Shown: in pieces, positions 49,624 through 58,691 of the stretch | Layout: the number at the start of each line of letters is the position of its first letter | Numbering within the stretch: the first letter of the stretch is position 1 | DNA from: Erythrobacter mangrovi | Lineage (GTDB): Bacteria; Pseudomonadota; Alphaproteobacteria; Sphingomonadales; Sphingomonadaceae | NCBI RefSeq assembly: GCF_013260645.1 | Contig: NZ_CP053921.1 | Location: 248,001-312,000 of the forward strand | DNA length: 64,000 nucleotides | Direction of reading: 5' to 3' | The notes under the pieces: model-generated | The model's database searches: none | Told to the model about the DNA's origin: nothing | What the model saw: only the letters and a program-made list of their open reading frames with translations | Program-made: the position numbers and the translations under genes

Positions 49624-51746
49624 CAGAATGCCTGCCCCAGCGAGACATAGACCGCAAACGAGGAATCTTCCGGATCAGGATTGATGGGGACACCCAGGTC
49701 GAGCCTGATCGGGCCGAAGCCTGTCGCGTAGCGAAAGCCCAGTCCTGCACCGTATTTGACGAAGCGGAAGTCCGGCGTGCTGTCGATCGAGACCGCGCCA
49801 AGATCAAAGAATGGAACTACCGATAGCGCCCCGCCGAACAGGCCGGTCCCGATGCGTGCTTCGACCGAAGCTTCGACGAGGCTCCGCCCGCCCGTCGCTT
49901 CGAGGAAATCGTTCTTCGGCCCGACCGATTGGTAGCCATAGCCGCGGACCGAACTACCACCACCAGCATAGAGCCGCCGCGACGGAGCCACCGCGAACAA
50001 GGGTGCTCCCTGAATGCTGGCGAAGCGTCCGCGCGCTGCCAGAACGGTTTTCTCGCCCACAGACTGGTAGAAGGACACATCGAACTGATTGCGCAGATAG
50101 GTGTATTGCTGTCCGCTACTGCGCGATGTTTCCGGCGCGAGGTAGGCTGAAAGGCGGAAACCACGCGTCGGGTCGAGCAGCGAGTCGCTGGAGTCGAGCG
50201 TCGCTCGCCCGAACAGCGAAGCGATGAAATAGGTCTGGCGAGGCCGCTCGACACCGCCGATCACCCGGTTGCGTTCATCCGTGGCAAGGAGCTCCGCCCC
50301 AACGCCCCAACTCAAGGGCTTCTGGAACAGCAGGTTGGACAGGCGTTCATAGCTACCCGTCAGTGCAACGGTATCCGCTTCATAGGCCGTGGTCGAGACG
50401 CTCGATGCGTAGGCATCAAGCGTCAGTACCTTGTCGCGCCCACCAAGATTGTTGCGGCGGAAAGTCACACCAGCCAGCTGTTCCTGGGTGCCGACGATTC
50501 CGCGTATGCGCAGGGCACCCTCGGGCGGGAACAGATTGCGATGTTCCCAGCTAGCCTCGACACGGACGCCCTCTTCCGAGCCATAGCCTATGGCACCGGC
50601 AATGGTGCGCAGCTTCGCCCGTTCCATCGTCACATCCATTGCCACCACGCCGGGCTCGTCACCTTGCGGCGGGGTGACTTCGCGTGGCGTGACCGAAACC
50701 GTCGAAACCAGCCCGGTCGCGGTGACGGCGCGGCGCAAATCGAAGTCGAGGCTGCGCTTGTACACCTCGCCAGCCTCGAACCGCGCGATATTGGCCAGGT
50801 GGCGACTCGAGAGGAAGGCAGGGTCACTGCTAACCACTTCCCCGAAGACATACTTGCCATTGGGGCGCACAGGCATGGCGAGATCGCCCTCTTCGCGCTC
50901 GTGATCGATCAGCAATTCGGGCTCATCGATCTCTGCGAAGGGGTATCCGGTTTCACCCAATGCCCAGTCGAGATTGAACCGTTCGGCCACGATCCTGTCG
51001 CTTTGGAGGAAGTCGCCGCTGGCTACTGCAAATCTGCCGCGCAAAGCCGCCGCATCCAGCGCCGCGTCGAGTTGCCCCAGGTCGATAGCGCCAAAACGAT
51101 AGCGTGTGCCAGGGATGACATCGAAGCGCACCCTTGGCCTTTCGGATACATTGTCCTCAGTCGCTTCACGCGAGCTGATGGTCCGCAAGATCCTGCCATC
51201 GTAAAAGCCATAGACGCGCAGGAGATTGCCCAGCAGTTCCTCGTCCTGCCGCGCACGCGCAGCCAACTGTGCAACATTCTCCTCACCGTCCTCGAGCTGT
51301 TCGATAGTCGAAAGCGCGGTGAACCGGGCAACGAACTCTTCGCGATCCTCGAAGACCGGCTCCCTCTGCGGGAAGCCCAGCACCAGCCGGTCGGAAATCG
51401 CCTCGGTCGGTGCGGTGTCCAGTGCGACCTGCCGCCGATCTTCGAGGAGTTGGGCGAACTCGATATCCTCCTCGGGTTCGAGATCCTGCAAGGCGTCGAG
51501 CTCGATATCGTCAGGCCACGCAAGCTCCATCTCGGGCAGCTCTGCGATCGGCGTATCGGCCGCGAGATCGGGTTCCGCTTCCTCAGTAGCGCCTTGTTCT
51601 GCCCCCTGCCCGGACCAACCGTCGGGATCTTCGACCGCAGCGTCGGGAATCAGATCCTCGAGCGAAGGGGATGGCGGGGCTTCTTGCGCGGCCAATGGAC
51701 CGGCAAGTGCCAGTCCTGCAGCGCAGTTGATCAGGATGCGGCGCAA
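49623..51746 (-). CDS. tamA: Outer-membrane assembly protein TamA, BamA/Omp85 family (TTG start)
   Basis: Omp85 protein (707 aa from the chosen start). The signal peptide (about 1-22) is followed by an unusually acidic stretch of about 150 residues. POTRA repeats and a C-terminal 16-strand barrel (surface antigen D15) come next, including GGGSSVRGYGYQSVGP and the final strand ending FAVYVSLGQAF. No ATG occurs between the ate stop (51751) and the signal peptide. TTG at 51746-51744 gives MRRILINCAAGLALAGPLAAQ and is the only sensible start. GAGG lies just 2 bp before it, close for a ribosome site. Confidence 0.9.
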   Translation of the reverse strand: MRRILINCAAGLALAGPLAAQEAPPSPSLEDLIPDAAVEDPDGWSGQGAEQGATEEAEPDLAADTPIAELPEMELAWPDDIELDALQDLEPEEDIEFAQLLEDRRQVALDTAPTEAISDRLVLGFPQREPVFEDREEFVARFTALSTIEQLEDGEENVAQLAARARQDEELLGNLLRVYGFYDGRILRTISSREATEDNVSERPRVRFDVIPGTRYRFGAIDLGQLDAALDAAALRGRFAVASGDFLQSDRIVAERFNLDWALGETGYPFAEIDEPELLIDHEREEGDLAMPVRPNGKYVFGEVVSSDPAFLSSRHLANIARFEAGEVYKRSLDFDLRRAVTATGLVSTVSVTPREVTPPQGDEPGVVAMDVTMERAKLRTIAGAIGYGSEEGVRVEASWEHRNLFPPEGALRIRGIVGTQEQLAGVTFRRNNLGGRDKVLTLDAYASSVSTTAYEADTVALTGSYERLSNLLFQKPLSWGVGAELLATDERNRVIGGVERPRQTYFIASLFGRATLDSSDSLLDPTRGFRLSAYLAPETSRSSGQQYTYLRNQFDVSFYQSVGEKTVLAARGRFASIQGAPLFAVAPSRRLYAGGGSSVRGYGYQSVGPKNDFLEATGGRSLVEASVEARIGTGLFGGALSVVPFFDLGAVSIDSTPDFRFVKYGAGLGFRYATGFGPIRLDLGVPINPDPEDSSFAVYVSLGQAF

Positions 51747-51750
51747 GGCC

Positions 51751-52593
51751 TCAATCGACGAGGCGATATTCGACTTGGTTGCCGTCTTTCGCGGGCAGCG
51801 GTTCGCCGCGACGTTCGCTGCGAGGAGCCGTGGCGGCAGAGATGAGCCTGCGCTGTTCGTCTTCGGACACGCGTTCCCACCCGGCCCGGCCAAGCCGTTC
51901 GAGCGGGCGATAGCGGATCTTATACTGCATGCGCTCTGCACCTTCGACCCAATAGCCGAGATAGACATAGGGCAGCCCACGCCGCGCCGCCCGGCGGATA
52001 TGGTCGAGGATGATATAGTTACCAAGCCCGGCGCGATCCTCATGCTCAGGGTCGTAGAAGCTGTAGATCATCGACAGCCCGTCACCCTGGAAATCCGTGA
52101 GACATGCGCCGACCAGCCGACCTGGCTCAGCCCCAATCCCCGGTTCCCGATATTCAATCACATAGCTGGATACGGGCGTGTGTTCTACCATATCGGCGAA
52201 GTCGTTTTCCTCCATCTGCGTCATGCCGCCACCGGGATGGCGCACCGCGAGATATTTCTGGAGGAGTTCGAACTGCTCACCAGTCGCCCACGGACGACAT
52301 TCGATCGAAACGAGGTCGTCATTCGCCTTGAGGGCCCGCCGTTGGGCGGAGGAAGGCTTGAATTCGTCGGCAACGACACGAACCGAGACACAGGCCTGGC
52401 AGTCGAGGCAGGACGGACGGTAAGCGACCGTCTGGCTGCGACGGAAGCCGATCCGGCCGAGCGCCTCGTTCAGCTCGTCAGCGCTATCGCCCCGCAGTTC
52501 GGTGAAGACCTTCCGCTCGCTCTTGCCCGGCAGATAGGGGCACGGCGCAGGACTGGTCACGAAAAAGCGCGGGAAGCGGATCGGGGCCGTCAC
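51751..52593 (-). CDS. Aspartate/glutamate leucyltransferase (Bpt/Ate family)
   Basis: N-end-rule aminoacyltransferase (280 aa) that moves leucine from Leu-tRNA to N-terminal Asp or Glu. It has the N-terminal [14 protein letters not shown] and [16 protein letters not shown] with four cysteines. The acyltransferase segment is [21 protein letters not shown] and [20 protein letters not shown] at 52593 ([11 protein letters not shown]) is favoured over ATG at 52605, because AAAGGA at 52610-52605 would overlap the ATG but sits 11 bp before the GTG. It heads an operon with tamA and tamB and lies behind a CtrA-type site. Confidence 0.93.
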   Translation of the reverse strand: MTAPIRFPRFFVTSPAPCPYLPGKSERKVFTELRGDSADELNEALGRIGFRRSQTVAYRPSCLDCQACVSVRVVADEFKPSSAQRRALKANDDLVSIECRPWATGEQFELLQKYLAVRHPGGGMTQMEENDFADMVEHTPVSSYVIEYREPGIGAEPGRLVGACLTDFQGDGLSMIYSFYDPEHEDRAGLGNYIILDHIRRAARRGLPYVYLGYWVEGAERMQYKIRYRPLERLGRAGWERVSEDEQRRLISAATAPRSERRGEPLPAKDGNQVEYRLVD

Positions 52594-52638
52594 GGGCAGT
52601 GGCATCCTTTCGTCGGCAAGACGGGCGTCTCAAGCTGG

Positions 52639-52653
52639 TTAATGCTTTGTTGA
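52639..52653 (-). promoter_or_regulatory. Degenerate second CtrA-like half-site pair upstream of ate
   Basis: TTAA-N7-TTGA on the plus strand, one base from TTAA-N7-TTAA. It lies 46 bp upstream of the ate start, between the perfect site and the gene. Alone it would be weak evidence. Confidence 0.4.
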
Positions 52654-52680
52654 CTCTGTTATGCCGCACCAGGTCCCGTG

Positions 52681-52696
52681 TTAAAAGTCCCTTAAC
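52681..52696. promoter_or_regulatory. CtrA-type binding site upstream of ate-tamA-tamB
   Basis: TTAA at 52681-52684 and TTAA at 52692-52695 are separated by exactly seven bases, then followed by CCAT. This reproduces both the full consensus TTAA-N7-TTAAC and the known TTAACCAT form. It lies 88 bp upstream of the ate start, in a 170-bp intergenic region after ilvA. Transcription toward ate could be controlled by the cell-cycle regulator CtrA or a paralogue. Confidence 0.6.
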
Positions 52697-52762
52697 CATG
52701 AAAACATCCTCCACGCCGACAAACGGCGCAGAGAACGGGGAAAACGGAAGCAAAACGAAGGG

Positions 52763-54016
52763 TCAGGCGAGTTCGGCGATCTCTACCTTATAGCCCTTGG
52801 CGCGCAGCGCACCCACAAGGGCTTCGATCTGATCGGCATCGCGTGCCTCGCATTCGATCTCTGCCGTGAGCCCCTTGGCGGGGAGCGTCGTGAAGATGCG
52901 CTGGTGGTAGATCTCGATGATGTTCACGTTGTGCTCGTTGAACTCACGCATCACCTTGAACAGTGCACCCGGCCGATCCTGCAGCACGATGCTGAGACGT
53001 GCCAGGCGGCCCGAACGCGCCAGGTCGCGCAGCAGAACGTTGGCGAGCAGGCGGGTGTCGATGTTGCCGCCACACAGGACCAGGCCCACTGATTTTCCGG
53101 CAAACTTTTCAGGATTGGACAGCACGGCTGCAAGGCCAGCCGCACCCGCGCCTTCGACAACGGTCTTTTCGATTTGCAGCAGTAGCGAGACCGAATGCTC
53201 GAGCTTGGACTCGTTGACGAGCAGGATTTCGTCGACCAGCTCGCCGATGATCTGCCGGGTGAATTCGCCTGGTGCCTTGACGGCAATGCCTTCGGCCAGC
53301 GTGTCTCCGCCGCAAGGCAGATCATCGCCGGTTATGGCCGAATACATCGATGGGAATAGCCGTGCCTGCACGCCGACCATCTCGATGGCCGGATTGAGCG
53401 CCTTGGCAACCGTCGCCATCCCGCTCATCAGCCCGCCACCACCGATCGGCACGACGAGGCAATCGAAATCGTCCTTCTGCTCGAGCATCTCGAGCGCGAC
53501 GGTGCCCTGCCCCGCCGCAACCAGCGGATCATCGAACGGATGAACGAAGGTCAGCCCGCGCTCCTGCTCCAGCTGGCGGGCATGCGCGTAGGCTTCGTCG
53601 AAGGTTTCGCCGAACAGCTCGACATTGCCGCCAACGGCTTCCGTCTGCATCACTTTCACGCTGGGCGTGGTCTGCGGCATCACGATGGTCACCGGCACGC
53701 CGAGACGGCGCCCGTGATAGCTCAACCCTTGCGAGTGGTTGCCGGCCGATGCTGCGATCACGCCGCGGGCCCGCTGCTCTTCAGTAAGGTGGAGCAGCGC
53801 GTTGAGCGCCCCGCGTTCCTTGTAGGCAGCGGTGAACTGCAGGTTCTCGAACTTGAGCCAGATATCCGCGCCGGTAATCTGCGACAGCGTCTGCGAATGC
53901 ATCATCGGCGTCTTGACCACTGCGCCTTCAATGCGCGCAGCGGCAGCGCGCACATCGTCGAGGGTCAGCAGGTCGGTCGCCTTTTCGGAGGCGCGCGCAG
54001 ATGAAGCTTTGGTCAT
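52763..54016 (-). CDS. ilvA: Threonine ammonia-lyase with C-terminal ACT domain
   Basis: PLP enzyme (417 aa) that makes 2-oxobutyrate from threonine for isoleucine synthesis. The PLP lysine is Lys66 in TAAYKERGA, and the Gly-rich phosphate loop is PIGGGGLMSGMA. One ACT-like domain follows at about 340-415 (SIVLQDRPGALFKVMREFNEHNVNIIEIYH). Length and the single short ACT domain match the medium form, whose feedback control may differ from the long biosynthetic form. The start at 54016 (MTKASSAR) fits; the frame extends to 54052. It ends 47 bp upstream of the tam operon promoter region. Confidence 0.93.
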   Translation of the reverse strand: MTKASSARASEKATDLLTLDDVRAAAARIEGAVVKTPMMHSQTLSQITGADIWLKFENLQFTAAYKERGALNALLHLTEEQRARGVIAASAGNHSQGLSYHGRRLGVPVTIVMPQTTPSVKVMQTEAVGGNVELFGETFDEAYAHARQLEQERGLTFVHPFDDPLVAAGQGTVALEMLEQKDDFDCLVVPIGGGGLMSGMATVAKALNPAIEMVGVQARLFPSMYSAITGDDLPCGGDTLAEGIAVKAPGEFTRQIIGELVDEILLVNESKLEHSVSLLLQIEKTVVEGAGAAGLAAVLSNPEKFAGKSVGLVLCGGNIDTRLLANVLLRDLARSGRLARLSIVLQDRPGALFKVMREFNEHNVNIIEIYHQRIFTTLPAKGLTAEIECEARDADQIEALVGALRAKGYKVEIAELA

Positions 54017-54123
54017 GGCCCCGCCCCTAGGGCGCAGTGGGGTTCGGCGCAATCGCGGAAAGGGTTTGCCTGCGCCAAGCTATGCCTTATCGCCGCCGTT
54101 CTGACTGGAAACGGGATCGCCTG

Positions 54124-55773
54124 ATGAAGCGCAAACTCCTAGCCGCCCTCCTCGCCTGCACTGTCACGACGCCAGCCCTGGCCGATGTGCTGATCGACAA
54201 TGTCGAGGGCCTTACGATCGACGACAATGGCAAGGTGAAGCGTTTCTCCGCACTGGTCATCGACGATGACGGCAAGATCGCGCAGATACTCGAGCGCGGG
54301 GACAAGAAACCGCAGACCGATTTTCGCGAGGATGGCCAAGGGCGAGTGATGATCCCCGGCCTGATCGATGCGCATGCCCATGTCATGGGGATCGGTATCG
54401 GCGCGCTGACACTCGACCTGTCGGATACCAACACTCTCGACGAGGCGCTGACGAAGATCCGCGCCTTCGCTGCGGAAAACGAAGCACGGCCGTGGATCCT
54501 CGGGCGCGGCTGGAACCAGGAGAAATGGGGCCTGGGCCGCTTTCCCACCGCCGCCGAACTCGACAGCGCGGTGGCGGACCGTCCGGTCTATCTCCAGCGC
54601 GTGGACGGCCACGCGGGATGGGCCAACTCGCTGGCAATGCAGGCCGCAGGGATAACCGCGGCCACGAAGAACCCCAGCGGCGGGCGAGTCGAGAGACTGC
54701 CCGGTTCACAGGCACCGTCAGGCGTATTCGTCGACGCCGCGGAAGAACTGATGACGCGCGCAATACCAGCTCCTCGCCCCGTTGAGCGCGATCTCGCCTT
54801 CGCAGAGGCTCAGCGTGTGCTGCATCGCTTCGGCATTACCGCCGTCGCCGACATGGGCACCACCATCGAGGACTGGCAGGCCTATCGCCGTGCGGGTGAT
54901 GCAGGCACGCTGACGCTGCGGATCATGGCCTATGCCGGGGGACCGGAGAATATGGAGCTGATCGCCGGCGCGCGGCCATCGCCATGGCTCTACGAGGACA
55001 AGCTACGGCTGAATGGGGTCAAGCTATACATGGACGGCGCGCTGGGCAGTCGCGGAGCCTGGCTCAAGCGTCCCTATGCCGATGATCCGGGCAATACCGG
55101 CCTGCCGTTGATGACCGGCGCGCAACTGCGCAACATCCTGGTTCGGGCGGCGCAGGGCAATTTCCAGCCCGCCATCCACGCGATCGGCGACGCCGCCGAC
55201 GCCGAGGTGCTGAACGCCATCACCGAGATCGCCGAGAGCTTCCCGGGCGACCGTCGTTGGCGCGTCGAGCACGCGCAGATCGTTGATCCGGCAGATCTTC
55301 CGCTGCTCGGCCAGCATGGGATCATCGCGTCGATGCAGCCGGTCCACCAGACCAGCGATCGCCTGATGGCAGAGGCCCGCCTGGGACCAGACAGGCTAGA
55401 AGGCGCCTACGCGTGGAACACCATCCTTTCGCTGGGCGGCCGGCTGGCCTTCGGATCGGACGCACCGGTTGAGTCGCCCGATCCATTCGCGGGCCTTGCT
55501 GCCGCATCCACGCGAATGGATGCGAATGGACAGCCATTCGGCGGGTGGCGCCCGCAGGATCGCGTCAATCGCGAACAAGCGTTGGCGGGGTTCACCAGCG
55601 ACGCGGCCTTTGCCGGTTTTGCCGAAGGGCGCTTCGGTCGGCTACTGCCCGGCGAACGCGCCGATTTCGTCCTGGTCGATCGTGACCCGCTTCTCGCAAC
55701 TCCGGCAGAATTGCGCGCGACCAAGGTGCTGGAAACCTGGGTCGGGGGACGCAAGGTCTACGACGCCGACTGA
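54124..55773 (+). CDS. Exported amidohydrolase, YtcJ-like family
   Basis: The 549-aa metal-dependent hydrolase has a signal peptide (1-20). The metal-binding HxH is DAHAHVMG near 81-88, RVEHAQIVDPADLP carries a later histidine and LAFGSDAPVESPDPFAGL the catalytic Asp. This is the amidohydrolase family 3 (YtcJ) pattern; substrate is unknown and many homologues are exported or annotated only by fold. The start at 54124 follows GGATCGCCTG; the open frame begins at 54037. It overlaps the convergent tatC by 16 bp. Confidence 0.9.
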   Translation: MKRKLLAALLACTVTTPALADVLIDNVEGLTIDDNGKVKRFSALVIDDDGKIAQILERGDKKPQTDFREDGQGRVMIPGLIDAHAHVMGIGIGALTLDLSDTNTLDEALTKIRAFAAENEARPWILGRGWNQEKWGLGRFPTAAELDSAVADRPVYLQRVDGHAGWANSLAMQAAGITAATKNPSGGRVERLPGSQAPSGVFVDAAEELMTRAIPAPRPVERDLAFAEAQRVLHRFGITAVADMGTTIEDWQAYRRAGDAGTLTLRIMAYAGGPENMELIAGARPSPWLYEDKLRLNGVKLYMDGALGSRGAWLKRPYADDPGNTGLPLMTGAQLRNILVRAAQGNFQPAIHAIGDAADAEVLNAITEIAESFPGDRRWRVEHAQIVDPADLPLLGQHGIIASMQPVHQTSDRLMAEARLGPDRLEGAYAWNTILSLGGRLAFGSDAPVESPDPFAGLAAASTRMDANGQPFGGWRPQDRVNREQALAGFTSDAAFAGFAEGRFGRLLPGERADFVLVDRDPLLATPAELRATKVLETWVGGRKVYDAD

Positions 55774-56558
55774 GGTTCCTCTGCCTCGCTGGACCCGGGC
55801 GCCTCCTTGCGGCGGCGCTCGGTCAGTTTCATCACCAGCAGCGAGCTTTCGAACAGGAACAACAACGGCACCGCCAGCAGCAGTTGCGATCCCGGATCGG
55901 GCGGCGTGACGATCGCCGCCAGCGTCACCACCAGCACGATGACATAGCGCCGCGCGCCTGACAGCTGGGCGTGGGTGACGATTCCCGCACGGTGCAGCAG
56001 CAGCAGCAAAACGGGGAGAAGGAAGCTCATCCCGAATGCCAGGATGAATTGCATCACCAGTCCCAGGTATTCATTGGCCGTCGGCAGCGCCTCGATCTTG
56101 AGCCCGCCAGCTTCGCCCTGAAAGCCAAGGAACCACTGGAAGGCTGTCGGCATGACCACGTAATAGGCCAGTGCTGCGCCCATGGTGAACAGCACCGGGG
56201 TTGCCAACAGGAAGGGCAGGAAGGCCTTCTTTTCCCGCGCATAGAGACCGGGCGCAATGAAAGCCCACAGCTGGTTGGCGATGATCGGAAAGCTCAGGCA
56301 GAAGCCCGCGAACAGCGCGACCTTGAGCTCAACGAAGAACACCTCGTAGAGCTTGGTGAAGATCAGCTGGCCCTCTCCCTCGGGAAAAGCCGACTTCAAC
56401 GGCTGGACCAGGAAGCCGAGGATCGGGTCGGCAAAATAAAGGCAGATCCCGAAAGCGACGACCAGCGCGGCGACGCAACGAACCAGCCGCGCCCTCAGCT
56501 CGATCAGATGGTCGATCAGCGGCGCTTGCGTCTCGTCGATATCCTTGATCACCGCCAT
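55758..56558 (-). CDS. tatC: Sec-independent protein translocase TatC
   Basis: Core receptor of the twin-arginine pathway (266 aa, six transmembrane helices). It has PLIDHLIELRARLVR at the N-terminus, the LFAGFCLSFPIIANQLWAFIAPGLYAREKK block with the conserved acidic-loop region, and LPVLLLLLHRAGIV. A charged C-terminal tail ends SEAEEPQSAS. The start at 56558 lies 1 bp after the tatB stop; the frame extends upstream to 56615. The exported aminotransferase in this window is a plausible substrate. Confidence 0.96.
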   Translation of the reverse strand: MAVIKDIDETQAPLIDHLIELRARLVRCVAALVVAFGICLYFADPILGFLVQPLKSAFPEGEGQLIFTKLYEVFFVELKVALFAGFCLSFPIIANQLWAFIAPGLYAREKKAFLPFLLATPVLFTMGAALAYYVVMPTAFQWFLGFQGEAGGLKIEALPTANEYLGLVMQFILAFGMSFLLPVLLLLLHRAGIVTHAQLSGARRYVIVLVVTLAAIVTPPDPGSQLLLAVPLLFLFESSLLVMKLTERRRKEAPGSSEAEEPQSAS

Positions 56559-56559
56559 C

Positions 56560-56982
56560 TCACGCGTCCTTTGCGGCAGGCGGCGGCTCAAGCGGGAGCG
56601 GCGGTTCGCTCTCATGCTCTGGAGCCTTCACCGGCGCGGCGCGCTTGATTGCAGCCTCCGCCGCAGCATCCGCGTGTGCAGGGTCGAGCGGTTCCATCTG
56701 GGGCGGCACAAGATCATCAGGTGCCCCCCCCGCCGCTTCGTCGCCTGACGGGTACTTGGCCATGATTTCCTTGTTACGTTCGGCCCATTTGGCTTCCATG
56801 TCTTCGATTTCCGCCTGCCGGATCATCTCGTCCACCCCGGCACGGAAATGGTTCGACATCCGTCGTGCCTTTCCGATCCAGCGCCCTGCGGTGCGCATCG
56901 CACGCGGCATGTCCTTGGGGCCGATCACGAGGATCGCCACAATGACAATCACCAGCAGTTCGCTGGCGCCGACATCGAACAT
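56560..56982 (-). CDS. tatB: Sec-independent protein translocase TatB
   Basis: The 140-aa protein has one N-terminal helix (MFDVGASELLVIVIVAILVIGPKD) with the invariant Glu at 8 and the GPKDMP turn. An amphipathic helix to about 60 and a Pro/Ala-rich tail follow. It forms the receptor complex with TatC. It is 12 bp downstream of tatA and 1 bp upstream of tatC, in the order tatA-tatB-tatC. Confidence 0.95.
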   Translation of the reverse strand: MFDVGASELLVIVIVAILVIGPKDMPRAMRTAGRWIGKARRMSNHFRAGVDEMIRQAEIEDMEAKWAERNKEIMAKYPSGDEAAGGAPDDLVPPQMEPLDPAHADAAAEAAIKRAAPVKAPEHESEPPLPLEPPPAAKDA

Positions 56983-56994
56983 GGAGGCGGCTCC

Positions 56995-57225
56995 TTAGCC
57001 CTTGAGGTCGGGCGTATCGGCACGCGGCGCGGGCTGCGCATCCTCTGCCGGCTTGGCTTCGGGTGCGGAAATGCGCGGCGTGGACTTGGTTTCTTCCGAC
57101 ATGCCTTCCTTGAAGCTTTTGATTCCCTTGCCGAAATCTCCCATCATTTCAGAGATACGACCGCGCCCGAACAGGACGAGGATGACGAGGGCGATGATGA
57201 TGAGCTGCCAGGGACCGAGCGACAT
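56995..57225 (-). CDS. tatA: Sec-independent protein translocase TatA
   Basis: Small pore-forming component (76 aa). One short transmembrane segment (5-20) leads to the FGRGRISEMMGDFGKGIKSFKEG hinge and amphipathic helix, with the conserved Phe-Gly. A short Pro/Ala-rich tail follows. The gene lies 61 bp after scpB on the same strand, a conserved alphaproteobacterial arrangement. Confidence 0.95.
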   Translation of the reverse strand: MSLGPWQLIIIALVILVLFGRGRISEMMGDFGKGIKSFKEGMSEETKSTPRISAPEAKPAEDAQPAPRADTPDLKG

Positions 57226-57286
57226 TTTCCGAAACCTTCTTGGTGACTAGGACTTCCATATAGGCGCGCACCGGGCGCAGCGCCAG

Positions 57287-57889
57287 TCAGGCATCACTGT
57301 CAGCTTCGATATCCTCTTCCGGCTGTTCAGTCTCTTCCCCGACCATTGCATCATAAGCATCGTCGATCGGATCGAGCAGACCAGTTGCGCGTAATTCCGC
57401 GATTCCCGGCAGGTCTCTGCGACTGGTGAGGCCGAAATGGTCGAGAAACTCAGGCGTGGTGGCGTAGATGGTCGGGCGCCCGGGGACTTCGCGACGTCCG
57501 GCGATCTTCACCCAACCGGCCTCCATCAACACGTCCAGCGTGCCACCGCTGGTCTGCACGCCGCGGATCGATTCGATTTCCGCGCGGCTGACCGGCTCGT
57601 GATAGGCGATAATTGCGAGGACCTCGGTCGCGGCGCGGCTGAGACGGCGGACCTGTTCCTTCTCGCGCCGCAGCAGATGGGCGAGGTCAGGTGCGGTTTC
57701 GAAATGCCAGCGCTTGCTGCGCTCCACCAAGCGAACCCCGCGCTGTTCGTAATGACCGGCGAGAGTCGCCAGCGCTTCGCGAACGTCCGCATTCGAAGCA
57801 TCGCCGAGGAAATGCGCAAGCTCCTCCACGGCCATCGGTTCCTCTGCGGCAAACAACGCGGCCTCTATCGCCCGGACCAGTTCATCCAT
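57287..57889 (-). CDS. scpB: Segregation and condensation protein B
   Basis: Winged-helix component of the SMC-ScpAB condensin (200 aa). The conserved EALAVGDIAAA-like N-terminus here reads AIEAALFAAEEPMAVEELAHFLG. VLAIIAYHEPVSRAEIESIRGVQTSGG in the middle is the family signature, and GRREVPGRPTIYATTPEFLDHFGL follows. It ends in an acidic tail. The start overlaps scpA by 8 bp. The SMC ATPase gene is elsewhere. Confidence 0.95.
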   Translation of the reverse strand: MDELVRAIEAALFAAEEPMAVEELAHFLGDASNADVREALATLAGHYEQRGVRLVERSKRWHFETAPDLAHLLRREKEQVRRLSRAATEVLAIIAYHEPVSRAEIESIRGVQTSGGTLDVLMEAGWVKIAGRREVPGRPTIYATTPEFLDHFGLTSRRDLPGIAELRATGLLDPIDDAYDAMVGEETEQPEEDIEADSDA

Positions 57890-58691
57890 TGGCCTGGACC
57901 CGTCTCAGGTGGAGCGGCCCGAAGGCATCTTCCTGTTGCAACTCCGCGCGGCCCAGACGGGCCAGCTCAAGCGCGGCGACGAAGCTGGACGCGAGGGCCG
58001 ATTTGCGCAGCCGCGGTTCGGCATGCGGCGGCAGGAAGTCGCGCAGTTCCATCCAGTCGAGCGTGACACCGAGCATGTGCGAGACCCGTTCGAGTGCACT
58101 TTCGAGCGTCATTACCGGCCGTTCGCGCACCATGTGGATTGCCGGCGCCGTACGCGCCTTGACCCGGCCATAGGCCTCGATCAGGGTGAATTGGTCGCAT
58201 TGCCACAGGTTCTTGCGGGCAATCTCCAGCCCTTCAGGCGCACCACGCAGGAAGACGTCGCGGCCAAGGCGGTTGCCACCCATTAGCCGCGCCGCTGCAT
58301 CGCGCATCGCGCCCAGGCGCTGGAGCCGCAATTGCAGCCTGAGCGCCAATTCCTCTGGGCTGGGGTCTTCCTGCTCGTCCTTGGGCAGCAGCATGGCGGA
58401 CTTCAGGTATGCCAGCCAGGCGGCCATCACGAGGTAGTCGGCAGCAAGCTCGAGCCTCAGAGCCTCTGCTCGCTCGATATAGCCGAGATACTGGTCCACC
58501 AGCGAGAGGATAGAGATCTGCCTGAGATCGACCTTCTGCCGCCGCGCCAGGTCGAGCAGCAGGTCGAGTGGCCCTTCCCATCCATCGAGCTCGAGGTAAA
58601 GCGCGTTCTCGTCGACCTTCGCCTCGCTGGCGATGCCATCCCATTCTTCCTCGGCGGAAGGGTCGGCGAACAACAGCCCGTCGCTGGTCAT
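57882..58691 (-). CDS. scpA: Segregation and condensation protein A
   Basis: Kleisin subunit of the SMC condensin (269 aa). The N-terminal LDGWEGPLDLLLDLARRQKVDLRQISILSLVDQYL is the ScpA signature that binds the SMC neck. LAADYLVMAAWLAYLKSAMLLPKDE follows, and the C-terminal winged helix (FVAALELARLGRAELQQEDAFGPLHLRR) binds the SMC head. The start overlaps the nagZ stop by ATGA and the end overlaps scpB by 8 bp. Confidence 0.95.
   Translation of the reverse strand: MTSDGLLFADPSAEEEWDGIASEAKVDENALYLELDGWEGPLDLLLDLARRQKVDLRQISILSLVDQYLGYIERAEALRLELAADYLVMAAWLAYLKSAMLLPKDEQEDPSPEELALRLQLRLQRLGAMRDAAARLMGGNRLGRDVFLRGAPEGLEIARKNLWQCDQFTLIEAYGRVKARTAPAIHMVRERPVMTLESALERVSHMLGVTLDWMELRDFLPPHAEPRLRKSALASSFVAALELARLGRAELQQEDAFGPLHLRRVQANG

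Noticed and set aside
52710-52745. Hairpin CGCCG/CGGCG downstream of ilvA as a terminator
   Set aside because: Only a 5-bp stem and no T-tract follows on the minus strand.
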